8,453 nt of DNA, taken from contig CAJBXY010000052.1 in NCBI GenBank assembly GCA_903959665.1, positions 1-8,453 on the forward strand. Direction: 5' to 3'. This stretch comes from an uncultured Solirubrobacterales bacterium (GTDB taxonomy: Bacteria > Actinomycetota > Thermoleophilia > Solirubrobacterales > Solirubrobacteraceae). The position numbers and the translations under genes were made by a program. Positions 1 to 6,213 of this stretch are shown here, one piece after another; within the stretch, counting starts at the first letter, position 1; each line of letters starts with the position of its first letter. The notes beneath the pieces were generated by a model. That model saw only the letters and a program-made list of their open reading frames with translations, did not search any database and was not told the DNA's origin.

Positions 1-1059
1 CATCCCGCGCCCGCTCCCTGCCGCTCCCTGCGTGTTCGGTGAGCCGGCCGGGGGCTTCGTGAACATCACGCCGCCAGGGCGGTCGAGGTTGCCGGTGAGA
101 GTGTTGATCACGTCGATCAGCCAGCTTGTGACGGTGCCGAACGGCTGCGTTGTAGTTCCGATTCGCCCGTAGACGGCGGCGCTCGGCGCTGCGGCCAATT
201 CGCGCGCGATCCGGCGGATTGTGTCGGCGTCGATGCCGCAGCTCGCAGCGACGGCCTCAGGAGTGAACGGTTGAGCCGCCTGCTCAACCTGCTCGACGCC
301 GCTCAGCAGCCCATCTAGATGGTCACCGGGCGCGACCAGCCCTTCGTCGAAGAGCGCATTGACGATTCCGAAGCAGAGCAGCGCGTCGCCGCCGGGGCGG
401 ATGAAGTGGTGCTCGTCGGCGGCCTCGGCCGTCCGTGAGCGACGAGGGTCGATCACGACGACCTTGCCGCCGCGCTCGCCGATCTTCTTCATCCGGCCGC
501 GGAAGTCCGGCGCGGTCATCAGCGAGCCGTTTGAAACGAGCGGGTCGGCGCCAAGAATCAGCAGGTAGTCGGTGCGGTCGATGTCGGGGATCGAGATGCT
601 CAAGGAGGTGCCGAACATCAGGCCGCAGGCAACCTGCTTTGGCGCTTGGTCGACGCTGCTGGCGGAGAAGATGTTGCGCGTGCCGATCGCTTTGAGCATC
701 GGCCGGCCGTAGATCAGTCCGCTGAGCGAGTGGGCGACCGGATTGCCGAGGTAGGCGGCGAATGCCTGACGGCCGTGCTCAGCGTCGATCTCTTTGAAGC
801 GCTCGTCGATAAAGGCGAAGGCTTCGTCCCAGCTGCAGGGCGCAAGCTCGCCATCGGCGCCGCGCAGCATCGGCGTGCGCAGGCGGTCTGGATCAGCGTG
901 GAGGGCGCCGATGTTGGCGCCCTTCGGGCAGATGAAGCCGTGGCTTAAGACGTCGTCTTTGTCGCCGCGAACCTTCGTTACCTCGCCGTCCTCGATCGTT
1001 AGTTCGAGGCCGCAGGTCGCTTCGCATAAGGGGCAGGTGCGCAGTGCCGTTGTCGCCAT
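1..1059 (-). CDS. Molybdopterin-dependent oxidoreductase with [4Fe-4S] domain (formate dehydrogenase/nitrate reductase-like), N-terminal part, truncated by the left window edge
   Basis: Reading the minus strand from ATG at 1059 gives 353 open codons that continue past base 1; family members are usually about 700 residues or more, so roughly half is present. The N-terminus carries the Mo/W-bisPGD [4Fe-4S] signature: Cys9, Cys12, Cys16 and Cys44, followed by Lys46 in CPKG, the position of the electron-relay Lys in formate dehydrogenase FdhF. The start of the molybdopterin oxidoreductase domain follows, with SWDEAF (about 76-81), a dinucleotide-type stretch LILGADPLVSNGS (about 148-160) and VVVIDPRRSRTAEA (about 180-193). 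There is no twin-arginine signal before the first Cys, so the enzyme is probably cytoplasmic. The residue aligning with the FdhF Sec/Cys metal ligand appears to be Asp137 (SSVDQAPKQ). Such proteins are often labelled formate dehydrogenase or nitrate reductase in actinobacteria, but the substrate cannot be told from sequence. No maturation or partner subunit gene lies in the window. Family call is confident; specific reaction is not. Confidence 0.9.
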   Translation of the reverse strand, partial: MATTALRTCPLCEATCGLELTIEDGEVTKVRGDKDDVLSHGFICPKGANIGALHADPDRLRTPMLRGADGELAPCSWDEAFAFIDERFKEIDAEHGRQAFAAYLGNPVAHSLSGLIYGRPMLKAIGTRNIFSASSVDQAPKQVACGLMFGTSLSISIPDIDRTDYLLILGADPLVSNGSLMTAPDFRGRMKKIGERGGKVVVIDPRRSRTAEAADEHHFIRPGGDALLCFGIVNALFDEGLVAPGDHLDGLLSGVEQVEQAAQPFTPEAVAASCGIDADTIRRIARELAAAPSAAVYGRIGTTTQPFGTVTSWLIDVINTLTGNLDRPGGVMFTKPPAGSPNTQGAAGSGRGM

Positions 1060-1100
1060 CTGCTCAGCCTATACGCGCCGGCGCTCTTATCCTCATCTGA
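1060..1100. promoter_or_regulatory. Divergent intergenic region with candidate back-to-back promoters and a central palindrome
   Basis: Only 41 bp separate the ATG of the oxidoreductase (minus) from the GTG of uvrC (plus). On the plus strand TATCCT at 1088-1093 fits the TANNNT -10 pattern and lies 7 nt before GTG. On the minus strand TAGGCT (complement of 1066-1071) fits the same pattern 6 nt before ATG. Neither start has a recognisable Shine-Dalgarno, so both messages may be leaderless, a common arrangement in actinobacteria. A perfect 10-bp palindrome, GCGCCGGCGC, sits between the two at 1075-1084. No good -35 hexamer is visible for either direction. This is motif reading only; GC-rich palindromes and TANNNT matches also arise by chance. 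Confidence 0.4.
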
Positions 1101-2996
1101 GTGGCTGAGAAGAAGCAGACGAGCGAACGCGAAGAGCGCCTGCGCGAGCAGCGCCTTGCGCTGCCGGACGGCCCCGGCGTCTATCTCTTCAAGAACGCCG
1201 ATGACGAGGTGATCTACGTTGGAAAATCGCTCTCGCTGCGTAAGCGCGTCAGTAGCCACTTCAGCTCCCCGGTCACACGCGGCGGCGTTCGGATGGTCGA
1301 TTCGATCGAGGCGATCGACTTCATCCTGCTCAGCTCCGACGCCGAAGCGCTGCTGACCGAGCAGACGCTGATCACGCGCCACGAGCCGCGCTTCAACATT
1401 CAGCTGCGCGACGACAAGAGCTACCCGTTCATCGCCGTCTCAACCGACGAGCAGTACCCACGCATCTACCTGACGCGCGAGCGTCGCCGCAGCGGCCGCG
1501 TTTACTTTGGCCCCTATTCCAATCCGCGCCGCGCGCGCAGCACAGTCGAGGTGCTGCAGAAGGTCTTTCAGATCCGCTCTTGCCGCGACCCTGAGCCAGG
1601 GCGGCGGACCGGTTCCCCCTGCCTCGATTACCACATCGAACGTTGCGAAGCCCCATGCGTCGGCTACGTAACCGAGGAGCACTACGCCAAGAATGTCGAC
1701 GGCGTGATCGCCTTCCTCTCCGGCAACTACCGTGAGATTGAGGATCAGCTCGAAGCGCGAATGAAGGCCGCCGCGGCAGCGCACGAGTACGAGCGCGCGG
1801 CCGCCGAGCGCAACCGGCTTAGCGCAATCCGCTCGCTGCTCGAAAGCCAAGGCGTTGTAAACGAGGCAGCCGGCTCATTCGACGCGATCGCCGTCGCCGC
1901 CGACGGCACCGAAGCGAACGCGCAGGTATTCCAAGTTCGCGACGGCGTGCTTGCCGACCGGCAGTCGTTCTATCTCGAAAACCCTGGCGAGCTCCAGGGA
2001 GGCGAGGTCGCGGCCGAGTTCATCGCCCAGTACTACTCCGGTCGCCCCGGCGTGCCTGCGCAGATAATCGTCCAGCAGGAGTTTGCGCAGTCCGAACGCG
2101 GGGCGCTCGCTGAGGTGCTGGCAGAGCGGCGCGGGGCAGGGGTCGAGATCCGCGCCGCCGAACGCGGCGCCAAACGCAGAATCCTTGAGCTGGCGCAGCG
2201 CAACGCGGCGCTGGCGCTCGATCACGAGCGGTTGCGCAATGAGCAGACGCGCCGCCGCCGCATCGAAGCGCTCGACGAGCTCCAGCGCGAACTGAAGCTC
2301 GAATCGCTGCCGATGCGGATCGAATGTTTCGACATCTCGAACCTGATGGGGACGCACACCGTCGCCTCGATGGTCGTGTTCGAATCGGCGACGCCGAAGA
2401 AGTCCGACTACCGTCGCTTCACGATCCGCTCACTCGAGGACGGGCAACCCGACGACTTCGCGGCGATGCGCGAGGTGCTCGAGCGCCGCATCAATGCGTG
2501 GGAGAGCCAAGCCGATCTAGTTGCCCACGACCCTGCCTACAACCAGTCGTTCGCAACGCTGCCGAACTTGATCGTGATCGACGGCGGCAAAGGCCAGCTT
2601 TCGGCCGGGCTTGAGGTGCTCGACCGCTTCCGCGAGCGCGGTGTCGCCGTGATCTCGCTGGCGAAGCGAATTGAGGAGGTTTTCGAACCCGATCAGAGCG
2701 CGCCGCTGATGCTTGAGCCCGGCAGCGCCGGCCTGCAGCTACTCCAGCGCGTTCGCGACGAGGCCCACCGCTTCGCAATCGCCCACCACCGCGCGCGCCG
2801 CGACGGCGCGATGACGGCCTCGGCGCTCGACAGCGTTCCTGGCGTCGGCCCGAAGCGCAAGAAGGCGCTGATCAAGCAGTTCGGTTCGCCTGAGGCGGTG
2901 ATGGCGGCCAGCCGCGAGGAGCTCGAGAAGGTACCCGGGCTGCCAACCAAGGTGGCCAATGATCTGCTCCACCACATGCGCCGCACCGGAAGCTGA
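1101..2996 (+). CDS. uvrC: UvrABC system protein C, excinuclease subunit
   Basis: A 631-residue protein, normal length for UvrC, which joins the UvrB-DNA pre-incision complex and makes the 3' and 5' cuts in nucleotide excision repair. Domains in order: GIY-YIG nuclease (about 22-105) with GVYLF, Tyr39 and Arg49 in the IYVGKSLSLRKRV block and catalytic Glu87; a cysteine cluster Cys161, Cys174, Cys182, Cys186 matching the [4Fe-4S] cysteines described for E. coli UvrC; the UVR/UvrB-interaction helix pair (about 198-249); the RNase H-like 5' nuclease half with Asp411 (FDISN), Asp494 (VIDGGKGQ) and His556 (RDEAHRFAIAHHR); and C-terminal tandem helix-hairpin-helix DNA-binding motifs (about 575-628, VPGVGPKRK and VPGLPTK). 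All expected catalytic residues are present. The GTG start is chosen because it gives the usual short N-terminal lead before GIY-YIG and abuts the -10-like element at 1088; no ribosome binding site is visible. TGA stop at 2994-2996. Spacing to rapZ is 49 nt, so the two are probably one transcript. Confidence 0.98.
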   Translation: MAEKKQTSEREERLREQRLALPDGPGVYLFKNADDEVIYVGKSLSLRKRVSSHFSSPVTRGGVRMVDSIEAIDFILLSSDAEALLTEQTLITRHEPRFNIQLRDDKSYPFIAVSTDEQYPRIYLTRERRRSGRVYFGPYSNPRRARSTVEVLQKVFQIRSCRDPEPGRRTGSPCLDYHIERCEAPCVGYVTEEHYAKNVDGVIAFLSGNYREIEDQLEARMKAAAAAHEYERAAAERNRLSAIRSLLESQGVVNEAAGSFDAIAVAADGTEANAQVFQVRDGVLADRQSFYLENPGELQGGEVAAEFIAQYYSGRPGVPAQIIVQQEFAQSERGALAEVLAERRGAGVEIRAAERGAKRRILELAQRNAALALDHERLRNEQTRRRRIEALDELQRELKLESLPMRIECFDISNLMGTHTVASMVVFESATPKKSDYRRFTIRSLEDGQPDDFAAMREVLERRINAWESQADLVAHDPAYNQSFATLPNLIVIDGGKGQLSAGLEVLDRFRERGVAVISLAKRIEEVFEPDQSAPLMLEPGSAGLQLLQRVRDEAHRFAIAHHRARRDGAMTASALDSVPGVGPKRKKALIKQFGSPEAVMAASREELEKVPGLPTKVANDLLHHMRRTGS

Positions 2997-3045
2997 GCGA
3001 GCAGTTGCGTGCCGGCCGCGACTGCGGCGCAATACTGGTCAGGCG

Positions 3046-3957
3046 ATGAGCGCTGAAACTACACCCGGCTCGGAGTCGGACGCAGAGCCAGTCCCGCTCG
3101 AGGACTTCGTGATTATCACCGGCGTCTCCGGTGCCGGTCGCTCAACCGCGATGGAAGCCTTTGAGGACGCTGGCTACTTCTGCGTCGACAACCTGCCGCC
3201 GGAGATGATCGGGGGCCTCGTTGACGTATTCCTTCACGAAGGGTCGAAGGTGCGCCGCGCCGCCGTCGTCTCCGACGCCCGCGGTGGCGAGTACTTCGAC
3301 CAGATGTCGCGCGTGCTTGACGAGCTGGCACAGGCCAACATCAACTTCCGCGTTCTCTTTCTCGACGCCTCCGACCAAGAGCTTCTAACGCGCTACCAGG
3401 AGACCCGCCGCCGCCATCCGCTGAGCCCGGCCGGCAGCGTGCCGCAGGGGGTTGCCGCCGAGCGCGAACTGGTTAACCCAATCAAGGCGCGCGCCGATCT
3501 AGTGGTCGATTCGACCGGGCTGACCGCCGCCGAGCTGCGCGCCAAACTGATCGAAGACCTGCTGCCTCGCAGCGGCGCCGCAAAGCTGGCCGTGACCTTC
3601 GAGAGCTTCGGTTTTAAGCATGGCCCGGCGCGCGACGCCGACCTGCTCTTCGACGTTCGCTTTCTGCCCAACCCGCACTACGTCGATGAGCTACGGCCGT
3701 TGACCGGCCGCGATCAGTCAATCGTTGAATACGTTGGCCGCGACGGTCGCCTCGAGCAGCTCTATGAGCACCTGCTGGCGCTGCTCGACTACCTGCTTCC
3801 CCAGTATGTCGACGAAGGCAAGTCGCACCTGACGATCGCGATCGGCTGTACCGGCGGCCACCACCGCTCTGTCGCCGTGGCCGAGGGGCTCAGTCGTCGC
3901 TACGCCGACGGCGACGGCCTCACCGTCGACGTCGTTCACCGCGACATCGATCTCTAA
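3046..3957 (+). CDS. rapZ: RapZ-family P-loop nucleotide-binding protein (YvcJ/YhbJ family)
   Basis: A 303-residue protein. The N-terminal kinase-like domain has a Walker A loop GVSGAGRS at 26-33, with Arg at the usual Lys position (an actinobacterial trait as I recall it), then EDAGYFCVDNLPPEM (40-54), LFLDASD (104-110) and TRRRHPLS (120-127). The C-terminal domain has FESFGFKHG (185-193), DVRFLPNPHY (203-212) and the signature GCTGGHHRSVAVAE (267-280). E. coli RapZ guides RNase E to the sRNA GlmZ and senses glucosamine-6-phosphate; B. subtilis YvcJ binds and hydrolyses nucleotides and affects competence. The basic C-terminal tail needed for RNA binding in E. coli is missing here (last residues HRDIDL), so the RNase-adaptor role should not be transferred. 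Start: ATG 3046 is preferred to the in-frame ATG at 2959, which lies inside uvrC and would add 29 residues unlike the family. The ribosome binding site is weak (AGG at 3041-3043). Neighbours uvrC and gap match the conserved actinobacterial context. Confidence 0.95.
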   Translation: MSAETTPGSESDAEPVPLEDFVIITGVSGAGRSTAMEAFEDAGYFCVDNLPPEMIGGLVDVFLHEGSKVRRAAVVSDARGGEYFDQMSRVLDELAQANINFRVLFLDASDQELLTRYQETRRRHPLSPAGSVPQGVAAERELVNPIKARADLVVDSTGLTAAELRAKLIEDLLPRSGAAKLAVTFESFGFKHGPARDADLLFDVRFLPNPHYVDELRPLTGRDQSIVEYVGRDGRLEQLYEHLLALLDYLLPQYVDEGKSHLTIAIGCTGGHHRSVAVAEGLSRRYADGDGLTVDVVHRDIDL

Positions 3958-4035
3958 GAGCACCTGATCGTAACGCGGAAAGGGGCGCCGCTCAGATAGC
4001 CTTGATCGGGTAATCGACCCGAAGGATTGACTGAA
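3958..4035 (+). promoter_or_regulatory. gap leader: possible promoter, small hairpin and ribosome binding site
   Basis: This 78-nt spacer is the largest gap inside the plus-strand gene series. A perfect 6-bp stem, TCGGGT (4006-4011) with ACCCGA (4017-4022), encloses a 5-nt AATCG loop, and its right arm shares bases 4021-4022 with the ribosome binding site GAAGGA (4021-4026), 9 nt before ATG 4036. If the hairpin forms in mRNA it would partly mask the site. TAGCCT at 3997-4002 fits a TANNNT -10 element and would place transcription start near 4009, but no convincing -35 is seen. There is no stem followed by a T-run, so no intrinsic terminator for uvrC-rapZ; read-through into gap is possible. 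The ribosome binding site is well supported; promoter and hairpin function are inference. Confidence 0.4.
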
Positions 4036-5034
4036 ATGTCCGTACGTGTTGCCGTTAATGGGTTTGGCCGCATCGGTCGCAACGTTGTCCGCGCCGCGAA
4101 GGCCAGTGGCGCCGACGTTGAGTTTGTCGCCGTCAACGACCTCGCCGACCCAGCCACGCTCGCTCACCTCTTCAAGTACGACTCGATTCTCGGCCCCTAC
4201 GGCGGAACCGTTGAGCATTCCGACAATTCGATCACGATCGACGGCGATGAGATTCGCGTCTGCGCCGAGCGCGACCCGGCCGACCTGCCTTGGCAAGAGA
4301 TCGGCGTAGATGTAGTGATCGAGTCGACAGGCTTCTTCACCAAGCGCGATGACGCAGCGAAGCACCTCACGGCAGGCGCCAAGAAGGTCGTCATCTCAGC
4401 GCCGGCAAGCGGCGAAGATCAGACGATCGTGCTCGGCGTCAACTTTGATCAGTACGACGCCGCCACGCAGGACGTGATTTCGAACGCTTCCTGCACGACC
4501 AACTGCCTCGCGCCGATCGCCAAGGTCGCCAACGACACGGTTGGAATCAAGCACGGCCTGATGACGACGATTCACGCCTACACCGGTGATCAGGCTCTCC
4601 AAGACGGCCCACACTCCGACCTGCGCCGCGCCCGCGCCGCCGCCGCCAACCTCGTGCCAACATCAACCGGCGCTGCGAAGGCCGTCGCGCTGGTGCTCCC
4701 GGAGCTGAGCGGCAAGCTCCACGGTTACGCGATTCGCGCGCCGATCATCACCGGCTCTGTAGTCGACCTGACCTTTGAGGCTGAGCGGGCGACAAGCGTT
4801 GAAGAGATCAACGGCGCGCTGAAGGCCGCCGCCGAAGGGCCGATGAAGGGAATCCTTCGCTACACCGAGGATCCAATCGTCTCCTCCGACATCGTCGGCG
4901 ACCCGCACAGCTCGATCGTTGACGGCCTGCTCACGAGCGTTCTTGATGACACGCTGGTCAAGATCGTTAGCTGGTACGACAACGAGTGGGGCTACTCGAA
5001 CCGCGTCGTCGATCTGGTCCAGAAGCTTCTCTAA
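4036..5034 (+). CDS. gap: Glyceraldehyde-3-phosphate dehydrogenase, type I
   Basis: A 332-residue cytoplasmic enzyme, the usual length, acting as a homotetramer in the family. It oxidises and phosphorylates glyceraldehyde-3-phosphate to 1,3-bisphosphoglycerate, reversibly. The Rossmann NAD site NGFGRIGRN is at 8-16; Asp35 in AVNDLAD at the end of the second strand favours NAD+ over NADP+. The catalytic motif SNASCTTNCLAP gives Cys153 and the general base is His180 (TTIHAYTGDQ). The substrate/phosphate region DLRRARAAA (195-203) and PTSTGAAKA (208-216) and the C-terminal SWYDNEWGYSNRV (312-324) are intact. The open frame extends upstream to a TTG at 4027, but ATG 4036 is the start because GAAGGA (4021-4026) is 9 nt from it and would touch the TTG. 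First gene of the gap-pgk-tpiA-gpmI cluster; the stop is 6 nt before pgk. With the Asp35 NAD preference it can serve catabolic glycolysis; no second gap copy is in the window. Confidence 0.98.
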   Translation: MSVRVAVNGFGRIGRNVVRAAKASGADVEFVAVNDLADPATLAHLFKYDSILGPYGGTVEHSDNSITIDGDEIRVCAERDPADLPWQEIGVDVVIESTGFFTKRDDAAKHLTAGAKKVVISAPASGEDQTIVLGVNFDQYDAATQDVISNASCTTNCLAPIAKVANDTVGIKHGLMTTIHAYTGDQALQDGPHSDLRRARAAAANLVPTSTGAAKAVALVLPELSGKLHGYAIRAPIITGSVVDLTFEAERATSVEEINGALKAAAEGPMKGILRYTEDPIVSSDIVGDPHSSIVDGLLTSVLDDTLVKIVSWYDNEWGYSNRVVDLVQKLL

Positions 5035-5040
5035 CCGTCG

Positions 5041-6213
5041 GTGCGCACGCTTGACGAGATCGACGTCGCCGAGCGAACGGTCCTCGTGCGCGTTGATTTC
5101 AACGTTCCGCTCGACGGGAACGGTCACGTCACCGACGACGCGCGGATCCGCGCCGCACTGCCGACGCTGAAGTACCTGCTGGAGCGGGATTGTTCTCTCG
5201 TTCTCGCCTCCCACCTCGGTCGCCCGAGCGGCGTTGACCCGAGCTGCTCGCTGCAGCCGGCCGCCGACCGCCTGACCGAACTGACCGGCTGGCGCGTAAA
5301 GCTCGCGCGCTCGGTCGTCGGTGATGAGGTGCAGGCGATTGCCGAGGGGCTCGCTCCGGGCGAGATTCTGATGCTCGAGAACGTTCGCTTCGAGGCGGGC
5401 GAGACGAAGAACGACCCTGAGCTGGCCGCCGCCTACGCCGCGCTAGCTGACGTTTACGTTGACGACGCCTTCGGCGCATCACACCGCGCCCACGCCTCCA
5501 ACGTTGGCATCGTTGATCAGGTCGAGCTGAGCGCCGCCGGCCTGCTGCTTCAGCGCGAGGTTGAGACGATCACCGAGATTCTCGCCGACCCGCCGCGGCC
5601 GCTGGTCGCAATCGTCGGAGGCGCCAAGGTGAGCGACAAGATCGGCGTTCTAAACGCCTTCCTCGAGCGCGCTGACGCAATTCTGATCGGCGGCGCTATG
5701 TGCTTTCCCTTCTTTGCCGCGCAAGGCCACGAGATCGGCAACTCGCTCTGCTCTGAGGACGACATCGAACCGGCCCGCGGCGTGCTGGCCGAAGCCGCCG
5801 AGCGCGGCACGACGCTGCTGCTGCCAACCGACCTCGTGATCGGCAAGCAGTTCAGTGCCGAGACGGAGATTCGCGAGCTTGATGGGGTTGACGTTCCTGA
5901 GGGTTGGATGGGGCTCGACATCGGGCCGAAGAGCTCGGCCGCGTACAGCGAGCTGATTCTGACAGCCGGCAGCGTCTTCTGGAACGGGCCGATGGGAGCC
6001 TTTGAGATGGAACCGTTTGCGGCCGGCACACGCGCCGTCGCCGAGGCCGTTGCGGCATGCCCGGGAACGAGCGTCGTTGGCGGCGGCGACAGCGCCGCCG
6101 CGCTGGCCCAGTTTGGACTTGAAGATCGCGTCACCCATCTATCAACCGGGGGAGGGGCGACGCTTGAACTGATCGAGGGAGCCACGCTCCCCGCCGTGGA
6201 GGCATTGTCATGA
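5041..6213 (+). CDS. pgk: Phosphoglycerate kinase
   Basis: A 390-residue cytoplasmic monomeric kinase, normal size, transferring phosphate from 1,3-bisphosphoglycerate to ADP. Visible motifs: RVDFNVPL (17-24), SHLGRPSG (57-64), the MLENVRF block (111-117) with DDAFGASHRAHAS (141-153), GGAKVSDKIGV (193-203, with the conserved Lys196 and Lys200), FWNGPMGAFE (313-322) and the nucleotide loop GGGDSAAAL (347-355) followed by STGGGATLE (368-376). The stretch after GGAK is IGGAMCFPFFAAQG (216-229), where many PGKs have GGGMAYTFL-like sequence; I take this as lineage variation. The start is GTG at 5041, six nucleotides after the gap stop; there is no Shine-Dalgarno before it, so initiation probably depends on ribosomes finishing gap. 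The TGA stop overlaps the tpiA ATG (ATGA). Confidence 0.98.
   Translation: MRTLDEIDVAERTVLVRVDFNVPLDGNGHVTDDARIRAALPTLKYLLERDCSLVLASHLGRPSGVDPSCSLQPAADRLTELTGWRVKLARSVVGDEVQAIAEGLAPGEILMLENVRFEAGETKNDPELAAAYAALADVYVDDAFGASHRAHASNVGIVDQVELSAAGLLLQREVETITEILADPPRPLVAIVGGAKVSDKIGVLNAFLERADAILIGGAMCFPFFAAQGHEIGNSLCSEDDIEPARGVLAEAAERGTTLLLPTDLVIGKQFSAETEIRELDGVDVPEGWMGLDIGPKSSAAYSELILTAGSVFWNGPMGAFEMEPFAAGTRAVAEAVAACPGTSVVGGGDSAAALAQFGLEDRVTHLSTGGGATLELIEGATLPAVEALS
6198..6202 (+). promoter_or_regulatory. Strong Shine-Dalgarno for tpiA inside the pgk 3' end
   Basis: GGAGG lies 7 nt before ATG 6210, within the last codons of pgk. It fixes the tpiA start and shows that tpiA can load its own ribosomes as well as being coupled through the ATGA overlap. 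It is the strongest such site in the window. Confidence 0.8.

Noticed and set aside
11..30. Perfect tandem duplication of the 10-mer CCGCTCCCTG
   Set aside because: Only two copies, inside a Gly/Ala-rich coding stretch of the oxidoreductase with an intact frame; too small to call a repeat element.
646..948. Plus-strand open frame of 100 codons opposite the oxidoreductase
   Set aside because: The minus strand encodes a continuous protein with Fe-S and molybdopterin motifs through this region, so this is a shadow.
2959..3045. In-frame upstream ATG extending RapZ by 29 residues
   Set aside because: It lies inside the uvrC C-terminus, the added residues do not resemble RapZ, and the ATG at 3046 gives the family length.
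3975..3991. Possible terminator stem GCGG/CCGC after rapZ
   Set aside because: The stem is only 4 bp with a 9-nt loop and no T-run follows.
4027..4035. TTG start three codons upstream of the gap ATG
   Set aside because: The ribosome binding site GAAGGA would be directly adjacent (0 nt), while it is correctly spaced for ATG 4036.
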